64,000 nt of DNA, taken from contig CM043946.1 in NCBI GenBank assembly GCA_014529385.2, forward strand, positions 15,765,077 through 15,829,076. The letters are read 5' to 3'. The stretch comes from Adiantum capillus-veneris. Taxonomy: Eukaryota > Streptophyta > Polypodiopsida > Polypodiales > Pteridaceae. Below, piece by piece: positions 10,385 to 22,637 of the stretch. The notes under the pieces were generated by a model. That model ran no database searches. It had not been told where the DNA came from and saw nothing but the letters and a program-made list of their open reading frames with translations. Every line of letters starts with the position of its first letter. Position 1 is the first letter of the stretch. Position numbers and translations under genes: made by a program.

Positions 10385-11092
10385 TCAACCAGTGACAAGA
10401 TCCACTCGAATGACAGAATCTTGGAACTGCAAGTAGACATGGTTTTTAGAACAATCATGCACCATTTTTGCTTCCCTCATGAAAGGACGTCCTAAGATCA
10501 TCTCAGATGCCATAGTGTGCTTGGAGAAATCCATAACAATGAAGGTAACTCTTATTTTATGTCCAAAGACCTTGATCTTGAGATCTTCTAGCATCCCAAT
10601 AGGTTTAACAATAGACCCCTTGGCCATATTCACTACTATGGTTGTGGTCGTAAGGTGAGGTCTTCCCATAGTTTCCCATCAATTTTTAGTCACAATGCTA
10701 ACCCTAGTGCCACCATCCAGGATTCCCTTCACAGTTAATCCCTTAGTAGTGATTGGTATGGTCGCATTGGATTCATCACCCTCAAAGTATTGTCTCAACT
10801 TGTTAACATGTATTTCTATAACAAGGTTGCCATCTAGGTTGGGTTGTGGATCTAAGTGTTCCTCCTCTATTGGCATCTCCCCAGCTCCATCCATCTGTGC
10901 AAATTGTGATAGCCCAAAATTTAGTTCTCCATTGAGGAAGGCTCGAAGAGCTGAGACTAGCTCATGGTCTTTATATAGTTTGGACATGATGGTAGTTCTA
11001 ACTTCTGAAGACATGAAATCCATCAATTTGGCAATGTTTAACGGCACCTTTTGGACTTCAGCCCCTTGACGTGGGGAAGATGGGATCTCCAT
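10385..11092 (-). pseudogene. E1 retropepsin-like protease
   Basis: Two blocks in one frame are separated by a stop near 10676. The first contains VKGILDGGTRVSIVTKN, the position of the catalytic D-(S/T)-G loop. Here it is DGG, so the middle residue is altered. The second contains the C-terminal core MILGRPFMREAKMV, equivalent to the ILGRP(F/W) strand that closes the retropepsin fold. It would release Gag from a polyprotein. Upstream it continues from the zinc-knuckle region in the same frame. The stop and the DGG change suggest it is inactive. Confidence 0.7.
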
Positions 11093-12841
11093 TTATTCGA
11101 TAGGATGAAGTAGTCCCTCTGTAAACATTCTTTCCATCAAGAAGTGAGTACGCCCACTTTCCCATAACTTTAAGTCACTTTCTTCTTGGATGACACTAGG
11201 CATGGCTAAGGGTCTATGGACTTGGTGAGGTTGTTGTTGCGTAGGTAACACTGTGTCTGTAATCTGGATCTGCCTAGGTGCTGGTTCTAGATCCCTTTGG
11301 GTATCTTCTACCAAACTCCTTAATTGCTTGACTCTCTTGATCTCCTCTGTAGGGTTTGGATAAGTTCCTATCTTCTTCTTGGATCCCTGTCATTGTGGCT
11401 CATGAAGATCTTCCTTGTTAGTTTCTATCTTAGTGGTCATTTTGGTCTCCATGGTTTCACCTGAATCAGAATCCTCTTCAGCATCGTTCATATACACGGG
11501 GTCGTCACCAGTCCCTATGTTGGTCTTTGAACTGGGGTCTGACTTCGCTGCTTTTTGCGATCTCTTCCTTCGTGTTTTCTTCTTTTTCTGAGATTGGGCA
11601 ATTGATGCCGTGTCTCTTTTCTCAAGAATATAATTTTGTTTTTGGAGCATCGATCGTGTGAGTACGTTTACTGGTACCACATGTGTACTTTGTGATGGCT
11701 CCTGGGTAACTTCAATCAAGTTTAATGGCGTGATCTTTGGTGCATTTGGATTATTTGGACATTGGGCAATCAAATGATCTATGCCACATCGATTACACAT
11801 GAGTATCGGCATTGTGGACGTGCTCGCTTGATTGGTTTGCATAAGTGTGGCGTTCTTTTGTAGCCTAATCGGACACTCAGCTACACGATGTGGACCTCCA
11901 CACTCATAGCATTGAAGAGGTGGTCTCTTAGCAGTGTAATTGATATTTTGGCCTCTTGCCGCAAGAGCAGCTACTTGATATATAGGTTTGACTTGTCCCC
12001 AATAGTCCTCCATGTAGTATTGTGGACTTTCTTCAAGCACATCCAGCCCATAGGCAATATTAGGATCTATATCTTCCTCATAGCCTTCCAAACAAGCAAT
12101 AGATGAATCACAACCTACTTGATTCACAGAAGTGATTCTCGGATGTGGTGGCTGCGGTACTAGCACTGGAGGTGGTAAGGGTGTTGTTTGAACAACATTT
12201 TGGGCCCTAGGGACCATGTGTTGTGTTGTTTGTTCAAGAGGTGGGGCTAGCATCAATGCAGGGACTCGAGGTGTATCTGTCCATGCTAAGGTTGGTCTAT
12301 TGGCCATCGCGCGCTTAAATACTATGCAATCCTTAGCTTGATGACCATACCTTCCACAGGCATTGGAATTCCCATTGAATTTTACTCTAAAAGTAGGGCA
12401 TTCACTGGTACTATGCGGTCCATAGCATACTGAGCACCATTGTTGCTCCCTTCTTGGATACGTATGATTGTTTTGTGGAGCACGATTATCTCTAAGACTC
12501 TCTTGAATAGCCTTGGTGAGATCTGCTAAAGTCATCTCAGATATCTTTGGCTCCTTAGCAATAGCCTTTAAGGTCATTGGCTGATGCCCTGATGCTTGCG
12601 AGCTAATAGATTTAGGCTCAACAGACACTCTTTCTCCTTGAATCATTAAATTATCCTCCAATTGGATTGCATTGGTGGTGACTGCTTCCCAAGTGGTGAT
12701 ACCTCTAATGACTAGGCCATTGTAGATATCCTCATGTTGTAATCCCCTAATGAATCTATCAAGCAATTGATTATTGTTGAAGCGCTCATTTGGATTACAA
12801 CAAAAATTCAAATGCTTCAAGCGACTAATAAAGTCTCTCAC
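11093..12841 (-). pseudogene. E1 Gag C-terminal region with multiple zinc knuckles
   Basis: A 483-codon block (12841-11390) continues in the same frame, past a stop, into 11314-11093. It contains CSVCYGPHSTSEC, CYECGGPHRVAEC and CNRCGIDHLIAQC, all of the variant form CX2CX3HX4C. A fourth, CGRYGHQAKDC, has lost its first cysteine. These bind RNA during particle assembly. The region starts with FISRLKHLNFCCNPNERFNN, the tail of the Gag helical domain. A basic stretch (KKKKTRRKRSQKAAK) and an acidic tail precede the protease. One knuckle element has decayed and at least one in-frame stop is present. Confidence 0.75.
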
Positions 12842-12882
12842 CGACTCTCCTTCCTCTCGTTGGGCTTTCTGGAGCTGAGAGG

Positions 12883-13326
12883 CTACACCCCAAAGTACCC
12901 CTCTCGTATGTATTCTTTCAAGAACAGCCTCTTAAGAGTAGGATAAATTGTTTTTTCTTCCACCCTTAGGGTTCTATACCAATCCCCTGCCTTCCCACTT
13001 AAGGTTAAGCTTAAAGCATTACTCTTATGCAGGTCATTGTGTTCTCCTAGAGAATCGCATATTTGTTCAAACACTTCGATATGCTTTCTCACATCCCCGT
13101 CTCCACTAAAGTTTTGTGTGAGCTTGGCTATTTGTACTGCCTTACTTCTAGGCTCTCTCTTAGGCGTGTTACACAAATTCTTAGCAATAGATCGACCAAT
13201 AGCTTGAGCAAATGTTGCCAAGTCACCTAAGTGAGCAGGCACCGTGGGTGAAGGTGCTTTAGAGACTACATGTGGAGTAGGTATTGGCATTGGGCTTGGC
13301 GCATAGAAAGCCCTTGGGTTCCACAT
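12883..13326 (-). pseudogene. E1 Gag core (Retrotrans_gag domain)
   Basis: The 147-codon frame contains LTQNFSGDGDVRKHIEVFEQ followed by LSLTLSGKAGDWYRTL and LKRLFLKEYI. This is the F.G....... W...F...... L.L.G.A..W...L pattern of plant Ty3-type Gag. It sits one frame away from both neighbours, so frameshifts separate it from the zinc-knuckle block downstream and the N-terminal region upstream. Confidence 0.75.
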
Positions 13327-13360
13327 TTGTTACGGGGTTGTGCCATGTGGCGGTCCTAGT

Positions 13361-14733
13361 TTATAGGTGTGCCCTAGGCATAGCAGACGTTGGATGTGAC
13401 ATGCTAATGCTAGCCGGTATAGTCCCATGGAAATAAGAACTTGGGTGTTGTGGTTGTGGAGCATAAGTAGTTGAAACAATGGGAGGGGTAGGAACTACAT
13501 GAGTACGAGGACCCATGGGTGTATACGATTGGTACACACTTGTAGGTACTGTTGCAGGCATTGAGCTACCATGTAGGGGTGCTTTACTAACAAATGAGGT
13601 CCATGGCGTGTTTCTTGGCATGCCCATCATTGGGGTAGGCATGGTAGCCGTGGTGTCATCAAGGGAAAGATGAGCTAGACTTGGAAAGGTAAAGCTATCA
13701 CTTGAGGGCTCAGATTGCACTGAGACCCTTGGAGAAACAACATATGGAGGATCCATCGGACTTACCGAGGGAGTCTCCATTTGCGATAAGGTCGGTTGTT
13801 TAGCCTTTCCTGTATCCAAGAATCTCATGAGACCCGTTGAAGGCATGATGATCCCCTTGTTCTGTCTCTCTAACTCAATGACCCTATGGGTCACCTCACA
13901 AACTCTTTGTTGTTGATCCTCCACACTAGTAGCACCCATTGTGGATTGTAGGACATCTAACCAACCCACGTGATAGGTGTGACCTGTGTTTCTGTTTGTA
14001 GTTCGTACTCCGAGTTCTCATTTAAGAATGCTCCATCTAGGATTGAAGTGCTAGGGGTGTCCTTTGAGCTAAATGCAATGTTGCTTTCTAGGGGTTGGCC
14101 CTTAGCGGTTGCTAAGTTAAGAGCACTTGATTGCTCTCTTAGCAAGGATATTGACATAGGGGCTTTCGCTTTTAACTCTCTTCATTGCTCCGCCTTGCGT
14201 AAGCTCTCGATTTCCTTTTCCCTTGCTGCAATGATATATCGCTCAACCTCTTGCACTTTCACAAGGCTTCTATGATCGGGTAATATGACCTCAGAGGGGA
14301 ATAGCTCTAAAGAGTTGGGAGGTGCAGTGAATGAAGTATTCACGTGCACATTCTCTAAGGGCATAGGGTCTATGTTGGTCATGAATGGAGAATTTACTTC
14401 CCCACCCCCATCATTTACATCATTAGCTCCATGTTCGGAGCGAGTGGCTCTACTAAAGGTTTCCTTCAAGTGGCTAAGCACGCTCGGCCCGGACCGCGGG
14501 CCCATGGCATGCATGTCTTGGCTTGAGCTATCGGGATTAGGCATTAGGAAACCCTCCATGACATCGTAGTCAGAGGAAGAGTCACTAGCCACTATGTTTA
14601 GGTCTTGGTTTGTACTACCTTGGGTCCCCGCCGAGGGCCCGGAACCTAAGGTAGGTGGATAATGAGAACTCGCGTAACTCGAAATTCTCTCTAGTTGCTC
14701 CGTCTCTAGCACACGACGAGAGCGCAGATGCAT
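13361..14733 (-). pseudogene. E1 Gag N-terminal region, disrupted
   Basis: Starting at the ATG at 14733 (MHLRSRRVLETEQLER), 183 codons run to a TGA at 14182. The same frame resumes to 13957, then a frameshift leads into the 202-codon frame 13969-13361. The first part is acidic and serine-rich and ends in a charged helix (REKEIESLRKAEQ). The second is proline/methionine-rich and low in complexity. No enzyme motif. I read it as one ancestral N-terminal Gag region now broken by a stop and a frameshift. Confidence 0.6.
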
Positions 14734-15506
14734 GTGCCTTTGAAAGCCTACAAGCGTTGGCGAATAACCTCGAAGGTTAACCGCTTACTTTTTTAAGCGT
14801 CCGTTTTCACTCGCGTTTTTTTTACATTTTTAATATTTTTTAATGTTTTTAATGATTAAAGTGTGTTATAGCTTGAAACGAGCGTATCACTCAGAGGGTC
14901 ACGGTGTGCTTTATAGCATAATGTCCGGACACCTGGCAGGTCCGTTGGTCCTCAAAAAAGTCGATTTTTAGCTATGTGTGAAGTTAAAATACGTAATTTT
15001 AAAGGGCGACTGAGGCTTGAGTCTGAGCGTGACCTTGGGCTTGGGTCTGAGCTTGGGTCTAAGAGATATTCTCGATCCCGATCCTACCTTTAATTTTTTT
15101 TTAAATATATATATTTTTAATTTTTAGTTATTTATTATTTATTATTTATTAATTTATTTTTTAAAGGATAAGGTCACCGCGGCCTGCGCGAGAGCACACA
15201 CACACTCTACCTACCTACTTACAACTAATACATCTACTGTTGCACACTAACACACTTCATTAGTTCTCACAGATCTACTTCCTACTTAGTGTACTTTGCA
15301 TTACACAGAACTAACAATCTTAATACTAATTCCTTATGACAGAGAAAAAACACAGTACGTTTGAAAACTCCATTAACAAAGAAATACACAATAGCAACAC
15401 AAAATCCTTCTTCTCAACACAGACACCCTCCTTCCTTACCTTTCCTACAATTGAAATTGCACCACAAAAGAAGCACAGAGTGCCATTCAAGCTTAGTGTA
15501 TGGCAT
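14734..15506 (-). other. E1 leader between primer site and Gag
   Basis: About 770 bp without a convincing ORF. It includes a very AT-rich run (15090-15170). This is expected for the 5' untranslated and packaging region. Confidence 0.6.
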
Positions 15507-15524
15507 TCCCCGACAACGGTGCCA
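15507..15524 (-). other. E1 primer-binding site (tRNA-Asp type)
   Basis: The minus strand reads TGGCACCGTTGTCGGGGA, four bases inside the 5' LTR. It matches the plant tRNA-Asp complement TGGCGCCGTTGCCGGGGA apart from two transitions. It fixes element orientation. Confidence 0.85.
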
Positions 15525-15528
15525 AAAA

Positions 15529-15788
15529 TGTGGCGTATATCGCACGTGTCAATGCAAAGAACTTGCCGATACACTGTATGCAAGCCACAAATGGTCCAAG
15601 CACACAACAAGCCTAAAAAGTAAGCTCAAAGATGGCGATGGTGTGTCACTCATCGCTCTACGCTTGCTGTCGTGGAGGATTCCTCGCCGCGAAGAAGAGG
15701 GAGACACCGCTATGCCGCGCTCAACGGCCTTGCCGCCGTCGTGCCACCACAATGCTCGATCGCGCGCGCGCACACACACACAAACACA

Positions 15789-15833
<45 letters not shown>

Positions 15834-16135
15834 ATACACACACACAAGGAGATGAAGAAGAAGAAGATGGAGATGGAGCAAAAGCACTCTTCAATTGCAC
15901 AAATAAGAGAATGAGTGAATTTTAGGTTTAGTTGAATTTTATGAGCTCGCCCCATTCACACTTGGGCGCCCATGCTTAACCAAATAATCCCTTGAATTTT
16001 CCAGTTAGAGTGCGCCTCTCATCGGCGATCACTCTTACCCTTTTCCTATTGGACTGACAAGCCTGATACTTGAATCTACCCAATAAATAATACAGCGTCC
16101 GTCGTAGGTGATAGGAATGTGGGTGAGGGTTAACG
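15529..16135 (-). repeat. E1 5' LTR
   Basis: It starts TGTGG and ends GTTAACG on the plus strand; the terminal CA has become CG. It matches the 3' LTR throughout, with a longer CA/CT microsatellite at about 15768-15829. Confidence 0.85.
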
Positions 16136-18823
16136 ACCACATAGAGTCAACATGTGTTTCTCACCATCTTGATACATAGCAGAGTGACACATTATTGAGT
16201 GATTTATTAGTAGAGTAGCCAAATCATACTGATGTTTCCATAGAACCATCTGTTGTTGTGGAGACATGACCACATTCCGAGATCATTAGTAAGCAGATAC
16301 AGCTTGTGAGACTTTGTCACATCAAGCTTCGATAGACCATAGTGATGAAACCATAATAGAGGCCATACTATAGATTTCAGTGCCACTAGAGTGTAGTTTG
16401 GCCTCTACACCCCAATATAGTGCTACTTTACCAAGGCATACAAGGGATTCTAGCCATATCTCAACTCATAGATCTTATTATAGGACTAAATGGGTCTATG
16501 CTCCCATAGAACCATCTGTTCTTGTGGAGACATGACCACATTCCGAGATCATTAGCAAGTAGATACAGCTTGTGAGACTTTGTCACATCAAGCTTCGATA
16601 GACCATAGTGATGAAACCATAGTAGAGGCCATACTATAGATTTCAGTGCCACTAGAGTGTAGTTTGGCCTCTACACCTCAATATAGTGCTACTTTACCAA
16701 GGTATACAAGGGATTCTAGCCATATCTCAACTCACAGATCTTATTATAGGACTAAATAGGTCTATGCTCCCTACAGAGAGCTTCATGATAGATGTTTGTC
16801 TAATGATGAGACACTTGTGTGGATAGCAAGCCATAGAGCACATGATGGTGCATAACAAGGATGGATAGCTTTTAGACAATCACTAGAGGCACAAGGATTT
16901 TATGAGAGACATAGACAGGTGTGGGTTCCTAGAGGTCACATAGTAGCACACTTCACGATGACCTCTCATAGTTCCTTTACGCTTCCTAGAGAAGATACAT
17001 TATAGTAGAGGTGTCTAGTAGAGGGACCATGATAGTATACGAAACGTTCACGATGATGACAACGGCCATCTACTACGAGGTAGTCTAGACCTAGAGTTCA
17101 ACAAGGTAGAGCTTAAAGGCGATCATATGTGAAGAGAGCTCATCATACATTCATTTATATACCATGGACATTGAAGATATGGTGACCACCTATCACAACA
17201 TAGGTTGACAAGAGCCACAGTTCACCTGATATTTCTATTGACCATGTTGCTAGCTAGGCAAGAGTCAACCATTGAGGGATTCCAAGCCACAAAGTTCATT
17301 GAGCACATAATCACAACTTGGTGTTATCCGTAGATCCATTAGTTGTGCGACAAATTCTACTAACTATATGGAGCGAGGTGCTAGCCAACCAATGACCATT
17401 AGACAAAGAGCTAGGAGCTTGTGATTTTATTTTTGGAAGAGAATCCTCCTAGTTGCACTAGACCCTTGATTTTTGCAGAGTGACTATGATGCACTAGACA
17501 CATGTGCTTATACTAAAGGCACTTTTTTTTCCCTATTTGCGTTTTTCCCTCTAGACATCTAGGTATGAGACCTTAGTAAAGGATATTTGTGTTTAGGTAT
17601 TAAAACTTTCATTTCTATGCTGACATGCCTTTCTAGGTGGTAGTGTTTTGTTTATGATTTTATAGCATGGATGGACTTCAACTTTCACGTAGCATGGATA
17701 TGTTGATCTTGAGAAGTGCATATTTTCTTCCACAGCTATTGAGGAGATGCATCACATACCTATAGGTGTACTATTTTCTATTATATTTGTTTATGGACAT
17801 TTACATTTGTTGATTGTGGTTCTTCATGGTGATTGATTGCATTTAGTTATGTTTTTTTATGTGCCAATATAGATGTATAAGTTTGTCATTGCTTTAGTTA
17901 ATTGACGTAGAGTTTAGTTTTATAGTTGACCCTTGAGGTTATGAGACTGTGACTTTAGGCTAACTAATTTACTTGACTACTAGTCCTAGTTGGTAAAATT
18001 ATCTGAGTATTTGAGACCTTAAGACTGTTTTAGGCATAGAGAGGCCTGCTCACTTAAACAACAAAGAACACTAGTGAGAATACAGGAAATGGAAGCAACA
18101 AAACAAAAGTTGCACAAGTGTAAAAGCTTAATTTGGAAGAGGAATCCCGGCTTGAGTTTGGTCCTTCACTCACATGTATGGCCTATGGCACTAGAGCCCA
18201 TTGAATCAATGTGGAACAAAAAGAAAAAAAAAAGAGAAAGGAAAAACAAGAAAAATGAAATGAAGAAAACTTCCATTGAGCTTCAAGTAAAAAATGGAAG
18301 CGTTTGTTTATATTTGTGAGAGTTAATTAGCTAATCCATGCTGGCAAGTGCAAATAGGGAATCTTGCATTTAGATAATTTTCCTAACTTAGCTAGTACTA
18401 AGGTGACTATTTTAACCCTTAGTCATAACTAGCTAAATGAGAGACTCATCCATAAGCCCAAAATCTTAGTTAATAAATTTAACCAAGTGCAATTTATTTG
18501 TCATTGATGGCAATGTAACATTTCATAACTCTTTGCATTTACTCATTACCACATGTGCTTTTCTTTCCACAGACGTCTACCTCATCAATCTTTTCTTTTT
18601 GCAGGTACATTCTTCCTTGAACGTCTACCATGACATGGCTTTGTCTATAAAACGACAAAGCTCAGAAAGGGAGAAAATGTTACCAATGCCAACAGAAAGC
18701 AACAAAAGACCTTCAGTGATGCTATTTTTAGCATACACTTATGATGCATAGGCTACAAGTGCTTCATTTTTTGACAGACATATCATTTGTTTATGCACGT
18801 TTGATGTATTAATGGGCTCTACA
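16136..18823. other. Gene-free interval between E1 and E2
   Basis: No domain-bearing ORF on either strand. It contains the 266-bp tandem duplication at 16238-16769 and is AT-rich further right, with an A-rich run near 18220-18255. Confidence 0.55.
16238..16769. repeat. Tandem duplication, 2 x 266 bp
   Basis: The word TAGAACCATCTGTT recurs at 16241 and 16507. Both copies run through the same text to TCTATGCTCC with only scattered differences. Confidence 0.85.
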
Positions 18824-19015
18824 TGAAGGAGTACGAGCGGAAGTGCGACGCAAGAGAGAGTGCGAGAAGAAGAGCACGACGATATGGTGAACTCGCTCTA
18901 CTGTAATGTGTAGAGCATAGTGAGTTCTTATTAGGTTTTTACAAAAGAATATGTGTACATACCTGGCGGCCCGCCCACTTATTTGGGCGACCACATTGGG
19001 CTTTATACCCCAACA
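18824..19015 (-). repeat. E2 3' LTR
   Basis: It starts TGAAGGAGTACG and ends CCCCAACA. It is nearly identical to 23737-23928 over the same 192 bp. CTACA lies just outside at 18819-18823. Confidence 0.95.
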
Positions 19016-19027
19016 ACCTCCCACTTA
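19016..19027 (-). other. E2 polypurine tract
   Basis: The minus strand reads AAGTGGGAGGT directly before the LTR. The same tract occurs in E5. Confidence 0.85.
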
Positions 19028-19104
19028 AAGTCCAATGTGGTACTTTAAGTGTGAGAGAAGCTACTATACAAGCTAATATACAAGAGATGTAGAGAAGTGA
19101 TGTA

Positions 19105-21138
19105 CTACCCTACACCTAACTGCTTGCGAAAATGCGCAAAGCTCTCTGAAGGAAGTCCTTTTGTAAGTAGATCAGCAGGATTTTCTGTGGTGTGAACTTT
19201 GACAAGCTGAAGTTGCTTATCCTCGAGCATTTCCCTGATGAAATGATACTTCACATCCACATGCTTTGTCTTTGAGTGATAAACTGGATTGCGAGCCAAT
19301 TGTATAGCACTTTGACTATCACAATATAACACAGGCATCTCTTCTTTGATTCCCAAATCTGTTACTAGTCGATTAATCCAAATTGATTCTTTGCATGCCT
19401 CTGATGCTGCAACATATTCAGCCTCTGTAGTAGACTGAGTAACACAATCTTGTAATCTAGAACGCCATGATACTGCTCCACCAGCCAATGTAAAGACATA
19501 CCTTGACGTAGACCTTCGGTTGTCTAAATCACCTGCATAATCTGAGTCTGTAAAACCCTTTACACTTAGCTCCTGACTCCCATAGCATATGCGCATACTC
19601 ATTGTAGCTTTCAGGTATCTCAATATTCCTTTCACTGCCTCCCAATGTTTCTTGCCTGGGTTTGACATGTATCGACTTACTACTCCCACTGCAAATGCAA
19701 TGTCTGGGCGAGTAGCAATCATTGCATACATCAAACTACCCATTGCAGACGCATATGGAATCTTATCCATTTCAGCCTGTTCTTCCTCAGACACAGGACA
19801 ATCTTGTTTGCTTAGTTTCACATATGGTGGCAATGGAACACTCAGTGCCTTTCCCTTCTCCATATTGAAACATTGCAAAACCTTGTCAATATACTCTGTT
19901 TGAGATAACCAAATCAACTTCTTTGATCTGTCTCTCTCAATGCGCATACTAAGTATATGACTTGCCTCACCCATGTCTTTCATGTCAAACGATTTTGCCA
20001 TCTTTGACTTCAAAGCTGAAATTTATTCCAAGTGCTTGCCAGCAATCAACATGTCATCCACATACAAAATAAGGATCAGCCAACTACCATCCTTAGCCTT
20101 CTTTGTATATAGACAGTGATCGAACTCACTACGTTTGTAGCCTTGAGAAAGCATAAACTTGTGGAATTTATGGTACCATGCCCTCGGTGATTGTTTTAAG
20201 CCATAAAGACTTTTTAACAACTGGCATACCCAATCTTCCTTGCCTTTCTCAACAAACCCTTCTGGATGCTGCATGTAAATTTCCACATCTAAATCACCAT
20301 GCAAGAACCCTGTCTTGACATCCATTTGGTGCAACACCAAATCTAATATGGCAACCAATGCAAGAAAGCATCTCAATGTAGTCATCTTGACCACCGGAGA
20401 GAAGACTTCATCAAAGTCAATGCCTTGTTCTTGCTTAAAGCCCTTGGCAACAAGCCTTGCTTTGTACTTTGGCTGACTATCATGAGCGGTGATCTTATAC
20501 CTGTAAACCCATTTACAAGGTAGAGCCTTTTTGCCCTGTGGTAATTTAACTAGCTTCCATGTCTTGTTTTTATGCAGAGCTGTCATCTCTGACTGCATGG
20601 CCAATTGCCAATTCCCGGAGTCCTTCATTTGCACTGCTTCCTTGTAACATGAAGGCTCATTGCAATCAGTCAACATGACATAGTTCATAGATGGAACAAA
20701 CCTATCAGGAGGTCGCGTGACACGTCCAGATCTACGCACAATAGGTGGGTCAGGCTCAGCCACAACCTGTGGCTCCACTCTATCCTGTCCTTGCTCCTCT
20801 TGAGCCCTGACATTTTGTCTTGCACGTGCAGGTCCATCTTCTTGGAAGACAACTCTTCTAATCTCCTCAACCCTCTCTGGTTTAGAATGATATTTGGATT
20901 CATTAAAGTGAACATCATTGCTGCGGACAACCTTTCTGGATTCGGGATCCCAAAGTCTGTACCCCATTCCACCAGAATTACCATAGCCTAGAAAGATGCA
21001 CTTTCTACTCTTTGGCTCAAGTTTGTTCCTAAATTCCTTTGGAATGTGAGTATATGCCTCACATCCAAAGACTCTGAGATGCTTGTATGAGGGCATTTTG
21101 CCTGACAATACCATCTCTGGCACTGAATCCTTCTGCAA
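19105..21138 (-). pseudogene. E2 reverse transcriptase - RNase H (copia pol C-terminus)
   Basis: The first block (21138-20023) begins with the region after integrase (YKHLRVFGCEAY). It continues into RVT_2 reverse transcriptase (WVYRYKI, ARLVAKGF, QMDVKTGFLHGDLD, LYGLKQSPRAWY) and the active-site block ILYVDDMLIAG. A stop follows at GKHLE. In E5 the equivalent codon is GAA, so this is a single G-to-T change. The second block (20013-19105) carries the connection domain (GSLMYAMIATRPDIAF) and RNase H (FTDSDYAGD, TEAEYVAASEA, LYCDSQSAIQLA). Without the stop it would copy element RNA into cDNA. Confidence 0.9.
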
Positions 21139-21260
21139 AACCTTGCTAGGAGATCTATTTACAAGATGGACAGCTGCTGATACAGCTTCAGCCCAAAACC
21201 CATTTGGCAGCCCAAATCATTAAATGAAAATCCAGGCAAATAACCAGAACGAGACAAGAT

Positions 21261-22637
21261 TTACATTCCCTTCTTGGACATATGTCCTAACCGGCTATGC
21301 CACAAAGAAACGTCCGGCTGCTTGGTTACATTGATTACATTTTTAGAGACATTTGATACATAAATCATGTAAAGTCCTCCAGACTTTACTCCATGTGCTA
21401 CTGTCATAGAACCCTTGGATATCTTCCACATGTTCTGTCCAAAAGTGGTGACGTAGCCAGCATCATCAAGTAAACCTGTGCTGATCAAGCTCTTTGTAAT
21501 TGCGGGAACATGTCTCACATTCTTCAGCGTGAAAGAAGAGCCATTCTAAAACTTCAATTGAACATCTCCAACACCTAAGATCTCACATGTCTGCCCATTT
21601 CCTAGCCGAACATGATCTTTAGTGGTCACATAAGAGGTAAACCACTCCTTGTTTGGAGACACATGAAGTGATGCCCCTGAGTCTATAATCCAGTCACTCA
21701 GTGCATTTCCATCAGATGCTGTAAGAAGAGCTGAGTCCATTGTATTCTTCAAGAAGTAGACGTCTCCTGACACTAGACTGTCATCCTCTGCAACAGTGTT
21801 TGTCACATTTATTTCTTGAATATTCACTGAGGACTTGTTCTTCTCACCATGGTCTTCAGATTTCTCTTTGCCTTTTTGTGCTTTCCATTCTCTGCAGTCT
21901 CTTTTCATGTGACCCTTCTTGCCACAATGGTAGCATTCTATGTCACTCTTGCCTTTAGCACTACGGGACTTGCTACGAGACTGATTCCTCTTTCCACCTT
22001 TGTAATTTTCTTTGGTCCTTCCCCTGACAACTAAGGCTGTTCCTTTGCCTTTGTGCATTGTCTTTCTATTGGTTTCTTCAGTAAGCAGACTTCCTTCTAC
22101 ACCTGCTATGTTCAAACCATCTGGAGGTGCAGAATTACTCAAAGCTGTGTGAAAAGTGTCCCAACTTTCCGGCAATGTGATCAACAGGAACATAGCTCTA
22201 ACAGGTTCATCAAACTTGACACCTTGAGCTGACAACTGACTGTAGATGGTGTTGAATTCATTCAGATGATTGGACATAGGTGTCCCTTCTTTCATCTTCA
22301 AGTCAACAAGCTTCTTAAGCCAGTATACCTGTGAAGCTGCACTCAGCTTCTCATAAAGATCACTCAGCTTTATCCATGCTTGATAAGCCGACATCTCGTC
22401 TGCTACAATGAAGTAAACGCTTTCTGCCAAAGTCAGCATAATGGTAGAAAGTGCCAATTCATCCATTTCGCTCCATTCATCTTCGTCCATATCTTCTGGT
22501 TTTATCCCCTTGAGCTTTATAGGTTTTATCTGCTTCTTTTGTACCAACACGTGCCAAATCTGCTTCTTCCACAATGGGAAATTGGTTCCATCCAGCTTCT
22601 TGATATTGTAAAGAGCAGTGTCATGTGATCCAGCCAT
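21261..22637 (-). pseudogene. E2 Gag - protease - GAG_pre-integrase
   Basis: The ATG at 22637 opens 363 codons. They hold a UBN2/copia Gag domain (LDGTNFPLWKKQIWHVL, WDTFHTALSNS), one knuckle CYHCGKKGHMKRDC and the protease site WIIDSGASLHVS. A TAG at 21546 interrupts the frame. It resumes to 21261 with the pre-integrase motif LWHSRLGHMSKKGM. Directly after this the frame breaks, and the next recognisable codons (the FWAEAV / VHLVNRSP region in another frame) belong to the end of the integrase. The HHCC remainder and DDE core are therefore deleted. Confidence 0.9.

Larger units (their letters stand above)
7208..16135 (-). mobile_element. E1: complete non-autonomous LTR retrotransposon (gag-protease only)
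   Basis: Direct repeats of about 570 and 607 bp bound an 8.9-kb element read on the minus strand. The 5' LTR is 15529-16135, followed by a primer-binding site complementary to the tRNA-Asp 3' end. The 3' LTR (7208-7777) is preceded by a purine tract. The interior encodes, in order, a proline/serine-rich N-terminal region, a Retrotrans_gag core, several CCHC knuckles, a retropepsin, and a WVPK-repeat protein. No reverse transcriptase, RNase H or integrase is visible in the whole interior. This is the TR-GAG type of organisation. Several stops and frameshifts show age. Flanking pentamers ACAAT and ACCAC are not a clear duplication. Confidence 0.85.

Noticed and set aside
7203..16140. Target-site duplication of E1
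   Set aside because: Flanking pentamers ACAAT and ACCAC share three of five positions only; not enough to claim a duplication.
21740..21958. Plus-strand ORF inside E2
   Set aside because: Antisense of the Gag/zinc-knuckle frame; no domain.
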